Source: BS150m-G50 sp964517435 | Lineage (GTDB): Bacteria > CAIWAD01 > BS150m-G50 | Assembly: GCA_964517435.1 (NCBI GenBank) | Contig: CAZFEC010000006.1 | Location: 22,329 to 86,328 of the forward strand | Length of the DNA stretch: 64,000 nt | Reading direction: 5' to 3' | Shown here: in pieces, positions 17,726-26,364 of the stretch | Layout of the letters: each line of letters opens with the position of its first letter | How positions within the stretch are numbered: the first letter of the stretch is position 1 | Notes under the pieces: generated by a model | Databases searched by the model: none | Seen by the model: only the letters and a program-made list of their open reading frames with translations | Told to the model about the DNA's origin: nothing | Made by a program: the position numbers and the translations under genes

Positions 17726-18946
17726 TCAGGATTGCCGCGTGTTGAGAAAAGTCTCCCCCTCGCTGCGTGCAATGATGGCGGTACCGATCGAGTCAGACCA
17801 GACGTTGACGGTGGTGCGCATCATATCCAGCACCCGGTCAACCGCCAGAATGAGTCCGATCCCTTCCAGCGGCAGACCTACCGCGCGCAGGATAATCGTG
17901 ATCATCACCAGTCCCGCCATCGGAATACCGGCGGCGCCGATCGAGGCCAGCAGCGCGGTAATCACCACTACCATCTGCTGTAGAAAGGTGAGTTCGATGC
18001 CGTAAGCCTGCGCGATGAAGATCGCCGCCACACACTCGTAGAGCGCGGTACCGTCCATGTTGACGGTCGCACCCAGCGGCAGCACGAAAGAGCCGGTGCG
18101 GTTGGAGATGCCGGCGCGATCCTCGGCGCATTCGAGCGTCAATGGCAGCGTGGCGGACGAGGAGCTGGTGGAGAAGGCGGTCAGCAGCGCGCTGGACATC
18201 GCCCGCAGGTAGAGCCAGGGTGATACGCCGCCGATCAGCCGCAGCAGCAGCGGCAGCGTGATGGTGGCGTGGATCACCAGCCCCAGCGCGACGGCGAGAG
18301 CGTAGATACCCAGGTTGCCGAAAGCGTCGAAACCGGTAGTCGCCACCACCCGGACCAGAAGCGCGAATACGCCGATCGGCGCCAGGTTGATGATGAACTG
18401 GGTCATCTTCATCATCAAGCCGAAGCCGGCTTCGAAGAGCCCGCCCAGGAAATCGCGCTGATTCTGCGGCAGTCGGGTGATGAAGAAACCGAGCAGGAGG
18501 GCGAAGAAGATCACCGCCAGGGTTTCTCCGTTGGCCATCGCCGCGATCGGATTGGTGGGAATCAGGCGGTAGAAGATGTCGCTGAGCGATTGCAGTGACT
18601 GTTCGCCGAGTTGCGGTACTTCCTGGAAGCCGAAGTCGGCGCCGATGCCGGGACGCAGCAGGTTGACCAGCACCAGGCCGGTGAGAATCGCCAGAAAGGA
18701 GGTGGTGAGATAATAGACCAGCGTTTTGATGCCCATCCGGCCGAAGCCGGCGCTGCTGCCGACGCCGGTGACGCCGGTGACGATCGAAGTCAGAATCAGC
18801 GGTATGATGATCATCTTCAGTAGGCGCAGGAAGATGTCGGCCAGCGGATTGGTCCAGGGCAGGATCGCTTCACCGGCGAGCCAGCCGACGACGACGCCGG
18901 CCAGCAGCCCGATGATGATCCAGCCGGTCAGGTTGATACGACGCAT
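17726..18946 (-). CDS. Dicarboxylate/amino acid:cation symporter (DAACS family)
   Basis: A 406-residue glutamate-transporter-fold symporter (GltP/DctA-like). Its landmarks are the serine-rich hairpin STSSSSATLPLT, the substrate and sodium site NMDGTALYE, the second hairpin GAAGIPMAG, and DRVLDMMRTTVNVWSD in the last helix, where the Arg would pair with an acidic substrate. It imports glutamate, aspartate or C4-dicarboxylates with Na+ or H+. It starts one base after the SDR gene stop, so the two form an operon. Sequence alone does not separate glutamate from dicarboxylate use. Confidence 0.9.
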   Translation of the reverse strand: MRRINLTGWIIIGLLAGVVVGWLAGEAILPWTNPLADIFLRLLKMIIIPLILTSIVTGVTGVGSSAGFGRMGIKTLVYYLTTSFLAILTGLVLVNLLRPGIGADFGFQEVPQLGEQSLQSLSDIFYRLIPTNPIAAMANGETLAVIFFALLLGFFITRLPQNQRDFLGGLFEAGFGLMMKMTQFIINLAPIGVFALLVRVVATTGFDAFGNLGIYALAVALGLVIHATITLPLLLRLIGGVSPWLYLRAMSSALLTAFSTSSSSATLPLTLECAEDRAGISNRTGSFVLPLGATVNMDGTALYECVAAIFIAQAYGIELTFLQQMVVVITALLASIGAAGIPMAGLVMITIILRAVGLPLEGIGLILAVDRVLDMMRTTVNVWSDSIGTAIIARSEGETFLNTRQS

Positions 18947-18947
18947 T

Positions 18948-19709
18948 CTATTCCTCCCGGTGTGTGAGCATGGCAGAAGCTTGAGCGCTGGGAAAGACGA
19001 TCATCTCCGCGATGTTGACCCGGGGCGGGCGCGTCGCGCAGAACAGCACCGCCTCGGCGATGTCGGTGCCGGTGAGCGCCTCCAGGCCGGCATAGACGGC
19101 GGCGGCGCGCTCACGATCACCGCGGAAACGGACCAGGGAGAACTCGGTTTCCACCAGTCCAGGATCGACGCTGCTGACCCGCACCCCGGTTCCCAGCAGG
19201 TCCATGCGCAAGCCGTCGGTGAGGGCTTTGACGGCGTGTTTGGTGGCGCAATAAACATTGCCGCCGGGGTAGACCTGGTGACCGGCGATGGAACCGATGT
19301 TGATGACATGCCCCCTGCCCCGCTCCAGCATGCCGGGCAGCAGGGCGCGGGTTACCTGCAGGAGACCGTTGACGTTGGTGGCCAGCATCTCTTCCCAGTC
19401 GTCCGGTTCCAGCTCCTGCAGCTTGGTCAAGCCGCGCGCCAGGCCGGCATTGTTGATCAGGATATCAACTTCGCGCCAGGCCGGGGGCAGCGAACCGAGC
19501 CGCTCTTCCACCTGGGGGCGATCGGCTACATCCATTTGCAGAACCAGTGTTTCACCTGGCAGTCCCGATGCGAGCTGCTCAAGCTGCTCCAGCCGCCGCG
19601 CGGCGAGGATGACCCGCGCGCCCGCCTCCGCGAAAACCGTAGCGCAGGCGGCGCCGATGCCGGCGCTGGCGCCGGTGACCAGTACCGTCTGTCCGGCCAG
19701 ATGGGACAT
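18948..19709 (-). CDS. SDR-family NAD(P)-dependent oxidoreductase
   Basis: A 253-residue classical short-chain dehydrogenase. It has the cofactor motif TGASAGIG at 12-19, NNAG at 86-89, and the catalytic S140, Y153 and K157 (YCATK). The Arg-Arg pair after the second strand (AARRLEQL) suggests NADP(H). Closest in style to YdfG and serine 3-dehydrogenase types. I took the ATG at 19709, which has GGGAGGAATC directly upstream; a longer frame reaching 19784 has no such site. It is the first gene of a two-gene unit with the symporter, which hints that the pair handles an acidic or hydroxy amino acid. Confidence 0.88.
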   Translation of the reverse strand: MSHLAGQTVLVTGASAGIGAACATVFAEAGARVILAARRLEQLEQLASGLPGETLVLQMDVADRPQVEERLGSLPPAWREVDILINNAGLARGLTKLQELEPDDWEEMLATNVNGLLQVTRALLPGMLERGRGHVINIGSIAGHQVYPGGNVYCATKHAVKALTDGLRMDLLGTGVRVSSVDPGLVETEFSLVRFRGDRERAAAVYAGLEALTGTDIAEAVLFCATRPPRVNIAEMIVFPSAQASAMLTHREE

Positions 19710-19897
19710 GATTCCTCCCGGTGAAATGGATTGCCTTCTTCGCGAAGACTGTGCGCTCGCGGTTTGAAAATACAACATAAGCATCGTGACCGGTTTTCGA
19801 AACTGTTCTAAGAAATCCCGGGGCGGGTCGCGTGGTATCGTCGCCGCGCGGGATGAATCACTATCACTTTGCGACGGGCTGCCATAACTTATCAGCC

Positions 19898-21241
19898 ATG
19901 GACCTCTTCAACCACCAGGCCAACAGCGACGAATTGGAAGCGGTGAAACCGCTGGCCGCCCGCATGCGCCCCACGCGCCTGCAGGAGGTTGTCGGCCAGG
20001 AACAGCTGTTGAAGCCGGACGGTATCCTGCGGCTTATGGTCGCGCGCCGGCGACTGGCATCCCTGATTCTCTGGGGTCCGCCTGGCAGCGGCAAAACCAC
20101 CATCGCGCGGCTGCTGTCCTCGGAAAGCGATCTGCCGTTCCATTCGCTCAGCGCCATCTCTTCCGGCGTCGCCGACCTGCGCCAGGTAATCCAGGCCGCG
20201 GCGCTGAAGCCCCCGGTGCTGCTGTTTATCGATGAAATCCACCGTTTCAACAAGGGGCAGCAGGCGGCGATGCTGGCGGCGGTGGAGGAGGGGCAGATCA
20301 TCATGGTCGGCGCCACGACGGAGAATCCCGGTTTTGAAGTGATCGCGCCGCTGCTGTCCCGCTGCCATGTCCTGCGGTTGCAGGAGCTGTCGCCGGAGGC
20401 GCTGGCGGAGCTGTTGCAACGGGCGCTCACCACCGATGTCCAACTGCGCGAAGCGAAACTGGAATTCACTTCGGACGCGGTGCGCCTGCTGACTGAACAG
20501 GCGGGTGGTGATGCCCGCCGGCTCTACAAACTGGTGGAACTGTGTCAGACAGCTCTGGAGACGGAGACGGCGGAGGACGCTCCCCGGGTCTGCGGCTCGG
20601 AGCTGGTCAGGCGGATGCTGGCCGACGAGGCGCTGCCGTACGACAAGGGCGGTGACTATCACTACGACAACATCTCCGCCTTCATCAAGTCCATCCGCGG
20701 CAGCGATCCAGACGCCGGTCTCTACTACCTGGCCCGGATGCTGGCCTCCGGCGAGAACCCGCTGTTCATTGCCCGGCGACTTGTCATCCTGGCCAGCGAG
20801 GACATCGGCAACGCCGCACCCAACGGACTGGTGCTGGCTGCCGCCTGTTTCCAGGCCTGCCAGCAGATCGGCTTGCCTGAGGCTATGTATCCACTGGCGC
20901 AAACCGTCGTCTACCTGGCCGCTTCGCCCAAGAGCAACAGTGCCGCCGCGGCGATACTCGCTGCGCGAAAATATGTCGATAATCACCCGGATGCGCCGGT
21001 ACCGCTGCACCTGCGCAATCCGGCCAACCAGCTGGTGGCTGACCAAGGGCATGGCGACGGCTATCTCTATCCGCACACCTTCCCGGGTCACTTCACTCCG
21101 CAACAGTACCTGCCGGGTGGAGTCGAGGAACGTTTTTACCAACCGCTGTCGCAGGGCATGGAAGAGAAGCTCCGGCAGTTTCTATGTGAGCATGTCAACA
21201 ACTGGCAGACTCCGCAAAAGACCGACAGCGAGGAATCCTGA
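19898..21241 (+). CDS. rarA: Replication-associated recombination protein RarA (MgsA)
   Basis: A 447-residue AAA+ ATPase related to clamp-loader subunits and acting at stalled forks. Walker A GPPGSGKT is at 60-67, Walker B LLFIDEIHRF at 108-117, and the sensor region reads GATTENPGFEV. The C-terminal tetramerisation region contains HYDNISAFIKSIRGSDPDAGLYYLARM and a SNSAAAAI-type segment, both family marks. The start at 19898 gives the usual MDLF beginning; in-frame ATGs upstream (19853) lack support. It is transcribed divergently from the SDR gene. Confidence 0.92.
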   Translation: MDLFNHQANSDELEAVKPLAARMRPTRLQEVVGQEQLLKPDGILRLMVARRRLASLILWGPPGSGKTTIARLLSSESDLPFHSLSAISSGVADLRQVIQAAALKPPVLLFIDEIHRFNKGQQAAMLAAVEEGQIIMVGATTENPGFEVIAPLLSRCHVLRLQELSPEALAELLQRALTTDVQLREAKLEFTSDAVRLLTEQAGGDARRLYKLVELCQTALETETAEDAPRVCGSELVRRMLADEALPYDKGGDYHYDNISAFIKSIRGSDPDAGLYYLARMLASGENPLFIARRLVILASEDIGNAAPNGLVLAAACFQACQQIGLPEAMYPLAQTVVYLAASPKSNSAAAAILAARKYVDNHPDAPVPLHLRNPANQLVADQGHGDGYLYPHTFPGHFTPQQYLPGGVEERFYQPLSQGMEEKLRQFLCEHVNNWQTPQKTDSEES

Positions 21242-21450
21242 CCGAGTTAAAGCGGTTTTTCCTGTAAGTGGCGCAATCCCTTCTCGCCCCTCCGCCGGTT
21301 ATCGGATGAGTTCAGGGAGAAATGACCTGTCCGACTTAAGATCCACGCCTCAACTTCCGATAATATTTGCACTCAGAAGCTGAAACCAGCTCTTGCTGGT
21401 TCGGCAAGCCGGTAATGAGTACCAAATCGATGCGGAGTAGACCAACCTAA

Positions 21451-23130
21451 ATGGAAATATCCAATAGTCATCTGTCTGACACCGGTACTGGTGGGCAGGG
21501 GCGACGGACTGCCGCTTCTGATCGGACACTGATATCACGGGCTGACTTTCTCGAACTATCAGCGGCGTTGAACCGGATCACCGCCAGCGAGCATACTTCC
21601 TTTTTCAGTGAGCTTCTCCAGACCGCTCTGCGGATGTTGGTCGGCGAGCGCGGTTTCCTGCTGCGAATCGACGACGACGGCAGCTGGACGGTGGAGTATG
21701 CATTGCGCCGGGATGGAGTGGTCTTTCATCGCGTCGATACCCTGCCCTTCCCGAAACTGGTTGAGCGCATCATCGCGAAAGGCACTCCCGGCCTGGACGG
21801 ATTCATCGACGAAGGCGGACAGACGACAGATGCGGACGGGCAACCGGCCCCGGTGCGTTCCGCGGTCGGCGTGCCGCTGCAACTTGATGACCAGACCCGC
21901 GGCCTGATCTACATCGACTGCGACCGCACCGCGCAGCGCTTCGACCGGCGGCATCTGGAACTGCTGAGCACACTGGCGCAACTGGCCGGGGTCGTCAAGT
22001 CGCAGGTTGCCCTGTCGACCGGGACGACACCCGTTGTCGAAGAGCAGCAGCCGGAGCAGCTGCAATCCTTCATCGACTCGGTGCCATCGCCTCTGCTGAT
22101 AATCGATGCCAAAGGGGAGCCGGTACTCTGCAATCGCGCCTACCAGGAACATTCCGTTTTCTCCAATCCGCAATATACCGAAGCCTGGCAGGCTCTCTGC
22201 CGCGAGCTCGCCAGCCGGACTGCAGCAACAAGTGTCACGACAACGAATGCCGCAAGCGTTGCGGATGACTACCTGCCGACGGAGGTGGAATTCGCCGCTC
22301 GTCACTATCGGCTCAGTACTTTTCCCACCGGTCAGACCAACCGCGGTGTGATTATCCATGAACTGACTCAGCGAACTATGGCGCAACGGGGCCGTGGACT
22401 CAGCCAGCAGGACCAGGAGCTGGTCTCGCGGCTGGCCGGCGGTATCGCTCACGAGATCAAGAACGCGCTGACCCCGACTGTGGGGCGTTTGCAGTTGCTG
22501 GCGAGCAGCCTGAACCGCTATCCGCTCGAAACCTCTGTACAGTCGCGCCGCCAGATCGATCTCATCCACCGGCAGCTGGGTAAGATCAGCCGCATCGCGG
22601 CTCACCTGTCCGACCTCTCAAGGCCGCAACGCATCGAGACGAAACCACTCCGGCTCAGCGAGCTGATGGAAGCCACCCTGGAATTACTGACGGAGACGGA
22701 CGGCGCAATCTCCAGTTTCACCCGGGTTCCCGGTGAGGATTCCGACTTCTTCCTGACCACCGATTACTCGCCAGCCACGCCGATTATCAACGGCGATCAG
22801 GATCTGCTCCAACAGATGCTGACCAATCTGCTGATCAACGCGATGCATGCGGTCGAGGAGAAGACGGCCGGAGCGATCAGCATCACGGTTTATCCGGTTA
22901 GTGATGGTGCGCAGATAACCATCGCCGACACCGGCAGCGGCATCGATCCCCGCCTGCAGAAGCGGATCTGGGACCCCTGGTTCACGACCAAGAGCCGTGA
23001 GCGGGGTTCGGGACTGGGGATGATGGTCGTCAAAACGATAGTCGATTCCCATCAAGCGCGCATCTGGCTGGAGTCCTGGCCCGGCGCCGGTACACAGGTT
23101 CACATCCACTTCCCGAGCGTCTCCGGTTGA
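21451..23130 (+). CDS. GAF-PAS sensor histidine kinase, NtrB-like
   Basis: A 559-residue kinase without membrane segments. A GAF domain (about 35-185) is followed by a PAS-like domain (about 203-305), then a HisKA domain with phosphoacceptor H334 in GGIAHEIKNALTP. The ATPase domain has the N box around N463, DTGSGI at 493-498 and GSGLGM at 519-524. The HEIKNxLTP form is that of NtrB/AtoS-type kinases, which usually activate sigma-54 regulators. No response regulator is adjacent. The ribosome site is weak (GGAG 13 bases before the ATG), so the start may be slightly different. The signal is unknown, but likely cytoplasmic. Confidence 0.88.
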   Translation: MEISNSHLSDTGTGGQGRRTAASDRTLISRADFLELSAALNRITASEHTSFFSELLQTALRMLVGERGFLLRIDDDGSWTVEYALRRDGVVFHRVDTLPFPKLVERIIAKGTPGLDGFIDEGGQTTDADGQPAPVRSAVGVPLQLDDQTRGLIYIDCDRTAQRFDRRHLELLSTLAQLAGVVKSQVALSTGTTPVVEEQQPEQLQSFIDSVPSPLLIIDAKGEPVLCNRAYQEHSVFSNPQYTEAWQALCRELASRTAATSVTTTNAASVADDYLPTEVEFAARHYRLSTFPTGQTNRGVIIHELTQRTMAQRGRGLSQQDQELVSRLAGGIAHEIKNALTPTVGRLQLLASSLNRYPLETSVQSRRQIDLIHRQLGKISRIAAHLSDLSRPQRIETKPLRLSELMEATLELLTETDGAISSFTRVPGEDSDFFLTTDYSPATPIINGDQDLLQQMLTNLLINAMHAVEEKTAGAISITVYPVSDGAQITIADTGSGIDPRLQKRIWDPWFTTKSRERGSGLGMMVVKTIVDSHQARIWLESWPGAGTQVHIHFPSVSG

Positions 23131-23188
23131 GAGACTGACGGAATTCAGCTCAAATTTACTCCGTTATCGATAGCAGGCTGATGGAATA

Positions 23189-23230
23189 GGGAGAGATCTC
23201 TCCCCGCCAGGGGAGGAGTGAGGTTTTTGC
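23189..23230. terminator. Possible terminator region between convergent genes
   Basis: A perfect palindrome GGGAGAGATCTCTCCC (23189-23204) overlaps a second hairpin (TCCCC/GGGGA, 23201-23214), with TTTTT shortly after on the plus strand. It lies between the stops of the kinase gene and recJ. The T tract is set back from the stem, so terminator function is uncertain. Confidence 0.35.
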
Positions 23231-23249
23231 ACGGACAACTGGGGTTGGT

Positions 23250-24980
23250 TCAGACCAGATTTGTGGGTGGCTCGCTGATCTCGCGCAGATCCTTGAGGTA
23301 GAGCTGAACGCTGACCTGTCCCTGCCATTCATTCTCTTCAATGGTGTAGGCGATATCGACAAAATTTGTGCCGGGGGGAATCTTCTCGACCAGCGGTCCC
23401 AGATTGTAGCCGATTCCGTTAAACACCGCGCCGTTCTGCCCCACTTGAACCAGCAGGTGGTTGGAACCGACATGGCGCGGGCCTTTCAGCAGTTCCACCC
23501 CGAAGCTCGCGAACACGATCGGTTTGTTGCGGGGACCGAAGGGGGCGAAACGCCGGATGATGTTCAGCAGCTCCGTATCAATCTGATCCAGGTGCAACTT
23601 GGCGTCGATATCAAGCCGTGGTGCGATGTCGGTACTCGCCAGATCACGTGACGCCACCTCCATGAACCGTCGTTCGAACTCCGGCAGGTTTTTCTGCCGG
23701 ATGCTGAGACCGGCGGCGTACTTGTGACCGCCGTATTGCTCCAGCAGGTCTTCGCACTCCTTCAACGCCTGGAAGATATCGAAGCTGTGGATGGAACGCG
23801 CCGAGCCTTTCGCGAGTTCGTCTTCGATCGTCATCATGATGGTCGGACGGTGATAACGTTCGATCAGGCGGGAAGCGACGATGCCGATCACGCCGGGATG
23901 CCAGCCTTCCTGGTAAAGGATAATGGCGCGGTCGCGGTTGGGATCGAAGCGCTGTTTCAGAAGCTGCAGCGCTTCCCGCAGCGTCTGGCTGTCGATGCTC
24001 TTGCGGCGGTTATTCTCCGCCTCCAGAATGCGGGCCATCTCCACCGCCCGGTTGCGATTACGGGTAATCAACATCTCGACCGCGCGTTCCGCGTTGCCCA
24101 GGCGTCCCACCGCGTTGATGCGGGGCGCCATGCCGAAGACGATCTGGTTGACATCCAGCCAGTTCTTGCGGATGCCCGCAACCCGGATCAGCGCCTCCAC
24201 GCCGATCGAGCAGTCATAGTTGATCTTATCCAGACCCATCTTGACGATGATGCGGTTTTCATCGACCAGCGGAACGATGTCGGCCGAAGAACCGATGGCG
24301 ACCAGATCGATGTACTGGTCGAGGCGCTCCTCTTCCAGGTTCAGCTTGCGGCTGATCCCCTGCGCCAGCTTGTAGGTGACGCCGACCGCCGCCAGTTCGC
24401 GGAAGGGGTAAGTGTCTTCTTTACACTTGGGATCGAGAATGGCACAGGCGTCCGGCAGTTCGGCCGCCGGTTCATGGTGGTCGCAGATGATTACATCCAG
24501 GTCGTGGGATTGGGAGTAGGCGATCGCCTCGATGGCCGTAATGCCGGTGTCGACGGTTATCAACAGTTTGATGTCGTCCGCCAGCGCCGCGTCGATGCTC
24601 TCGCAGGTCAGCCCGTAGCCCTCGTTGCTGCGATCCGGGATATGGTAGGTGACTTCGCCGCCCATATCGCGCAGGAAACTGTAAATCAACGCGACGGAGG
24701 TTACCCCGTCGACATCATAATCACCGAAAATGAGGATACGCTGACGCTGCATGATCGCGTTGATGATGCGATCGGTGGCCTTGTCCATGTCACGCAGCGT
24801 GAAAGGATCGTTTAAGCACTCAGGGCTGGGATTGAAAAAGGCTTCAGCTTCTGCGGGTGTCGATATTCCTTTCCGCAGCAATATGCCTGCGATTACCTCC
24901 GGCACCTGTAGTCCGGCCGCGAAGCGTTGCCGGACGGATTGTGACTCCACGGGGGGTGGGAGTTCCCATACCGTGTCCAT
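23250..24980 (-). CDS. recJ: Single-stranded-DNA-specific exonuclease RecJ
   Basis: A 576-residue DHH-family 5'-3' exonuclease used in recombination and mismatch repair, at the usual length for RecJ. Metal ligands are visible in FGDYDVDG (DYDVDG at 87-92), VDTGI and ICDHHE (DHH 167-169). The DHHA1 domain with the GSARS-type signature (KGSARSIHSFD) and the C-terminal OB-like part follow. GGAGC precedes the ATG by five bases. The gene lies 92 bases downstream of rnpB on the same strand with no clear terminator between them, so it may be read from the rnpB promoter. Confidence 0.93.
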   Translation of the reverse strand: MDTVWELPPPVESQSVRQRFAAGLQVPEVIAGILLRKGISTPAEAEAFFNPSPECLNDPFTLRDMDKATDRIINAIMQRQRILIFGDYDVDGVTSVALIYSFLRDMGGEVTYHIPDRSNEGYGLTCESIDAALADDIKLLITVDTGITAIEAIAYSQSHDLDVIICDHHEPAAELPDACAILDPKCKEDTYPFRELAAVGVTYKLAQGISRKLNLEEERLDQYIDLVAIGSSADIVPLVDENRIIVKMGLDKINYDCSIGVEALIRVAGIRKNWLDVNQIVFGMAPRINAVGRLGNAERAVEMLITRNRNRAVEMARILEAENNRRKSIDSQTLREALQLLKQRFDPNRDRAIILYQEGWHPGVIGIVASRLIERYHRPTIMMTIEDELAKGSARSIHSFDIFQALKECEDLLEQYGGHKYAAGLSIRQKNLPEFERRFMEVASRDLASTDIAPRLDIDAKLHLDQIDTELLNIIRRFAPFGPRNKPIVFASFGVELLKGPRHVGSNHLLVQVGQNGAVFNGIGYNLGPLVEKIPPGTNFVDIAYTIEENEWQGQVSVQLYLKDLREISEPPTNLV

Positions 24981-25072
24981 CGTTGCTCCAGATATTTTTT
25001 TTCGAACATAATCAGGTTGTACTCCCGCCAGCCACGGCTGGCCCGGTTAGGAGATCGAGCAGCAGAAAACAG

Positions 25073-25458
25073 GATGAGCAGACCTGTAAGCCGGATTCTG
25101 TGTCCCGAAGTATCGGGATGATGATCATTTAACTCAGCTGCCTACCCGTTTCGCTCGAGCGGGTCACTCTCAATCAACCTTAGCGAAGCCAAGGCGAAGT
25201 GCGAAACCTATTTGGCATTGCTCCGGAATGGGTTTACCCTGCCGTCACCGTCACCGGCAACGCGGTGCGCTCTTACATTAAGACCGGTTAATCCCGGTCC
25301 GCACCTTTTCACCCTTACCCCGCCGTAACGGGGCGGTGTTTTTTCTGTGGCACTTTCCGTCACCTTACGGTGCCTCCCTGCCGGGAGATTCCCACCCTGT
25401 GGAGTCCGGACTTTCCTCATGCGCCTGATGGCGCATGCGATCATCTGGTCTACTCATC
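25073..25458 (-). ncRNA. rnpB: RNase P RNA, bacterial type A
   Basis: The catalytic RNA of RNase P, which matures tRNA 5' ends, about 386 nt. Conserved blocks read on the minus strand are GAGGAAAGTCCGGACTCCAC near the 5' end, GGGTGAAAAGGTGCGG in the middle, and ACAGAATCCGGCTTACAG near the 3' end. The ends pair as helix P1: GATGAGTAGACC at 25458-25447 with GGTCTGCTCATC at 25084-25073. The 5' strand of P1 overlaps the stop codon of the zinc-ribbon gene upstream, so the RNA must be processed from, or transcribed through, that gene's end. Confidence 0.95.
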
Positions 25459-26184
25459 CAGTTTTAATTCAAGTTCAAGTCGGTCGCTTACGATGATGCG
25501 ACCGCAAATTTCACAAATCACCAAATCCTGCATCGAACGGATTTCCGCCTGTTGCTGCGGGGGGACGGTCTGGAAGCAACCACCGCAGGCACCGCGCGTG
25601 AGCAGAACCACTCCTCTGCCGTCGCGCATGTTGCGGATGCGTTCGTAGTGGTCGTACAGCGGCTTTTTGAGCTGGGCGACCGTGTTTTCCCGCAGCCCGT
25701 GCAGGTTTTCCATCTTGCCCTGCGAGCTGTTTAACTGGCGGTCAAGCAGGCTGGTTTTGTGGTTGAGATCCGTCTCGAATTCATTAATGGTATCGCTGAT
25801 TTCAGCGAGTTCGGTTGCATTCGCTTCACGCCTGCTCAACAGTTCCAGGATGCGGGTTTCATTCTCACTGGTCTTCTCCTTAACGCTGTCGATGTTCTGC
25901 GTGACGGTCTCGTATTCCTTGTTGCTGCTGACGAAATTGAAGAGATCATTCTGCAGTTCCTTGATGCGGGAGGAGTATTCCTCATTCTGGGATTCAAGCT
26001 GCTCAACCTCTTCTTTGCCACTCGCATCCTCGGTGTGAATCGTGGTGCGGCGTTCCTGTTTCTCTTCTATACCCTGCTGTAGACGCTTGATTTCGAATGG
26101 CAAAGTGCCTTTGGAGGCATCAATCTCTTTCAGGCGCTCATCAATCAGCTGTAGTTTGAGTAACAGTTCGAAATCTTCCCGCAC
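25450..26184 (-). CDS. Coiled-coil zinc-ribbon protein (DUF164, CdsZ-type)
   Basis: A 244-residue protein with a long alpha-helical coiled coil (about residues 1-180) and a C-terminal C4 zinc ribbon (CGGC, then CEIC about 25 residues later). It belongs to the DUF164 family, called CdsZ in some annotations; its role is not settled, though nucleic acid binding is likely. I chose GTG at 26184 because GGAGGAAC lies directly upstream. An ATG at 26214 would put an intrinsic terminator inside the coding sequence. Its TAG stop is inside the first helix of rnpB. Zinc-ribbon genes next to rnpB are, as I recall, also seen in other phyla. Confidence 0.85.
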   Translation of the reverse strand: MREDFELLLKLQLIDERLKEIDASKGTLPFEIKRLQQGIEEKQERRTTIHTEDASGKEEVEQLESQNEEYSSRIKELQNDLFNFVSSNKEYETVTQNIDSVKEKTSENETRILELLSRREANATELAEISDTINEFETDLNHKTSLLDRQLNSSQGKMENLHGLRENTVAQLKKPLYDHYERIRNMRDGRGVVLLTRGACGGCFQTVPPQQQAEIRSMQDLVICEICGRIIVSDRLELELKLDE

Positions 26185-26200
26185 GTGTTCCTCCAGATGT

Positions 26201-26223
26201 AAAAACGCACCCAAAGCGGGTGC
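26201..26223 (-). terminator. Intrinsic terminator or attenuator flush with the cdsZ-type start
   Basis: Read on the minus strand: stem GCACCC/GGGTGC with loop GCTTT (26223-26207), one G, then five T residues (26205-26201). Only six bases separate the T tract from the GGAGGA site of the zinc-ribbon gene. The stem also gives a usable terminator on the plus strand. No promoter can fit between it and the start, so it must act as a leader element or be read through. Confidence 0.65.
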
Positions 26224-26266
26224 ATTTTTCGCAGTTCTATAGGTGATGGTCCAATTGGGCCAATTT

Positions 26267-26304
26267 CGGCAACTTCTTAAGTGCTCCTTGCATCATAACT
26301 AAAT
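26267..26304 (-). promoter_or_regulatory. Weak sigma-70-like promoter ahead of the attenuator-like hairpin
   Basis: On the minus strand a TTGCTT box and a TAATTT box with 17 bases between them lie in the AT-rich gap between the ResB-like gene and the zinc-ribbon gene. They would produce a leader of about 60 bases before the terminator hairpin at 26223. Both boxes are poor matches and the coordinates are approximate. Confidence 0.25.
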
Positions 26305-26364
26305 AGTTAAATTAACCCGGTGACGAAAGGCAAGCAATTTATCCTTCCGGCCGGTTTCCTCCGA

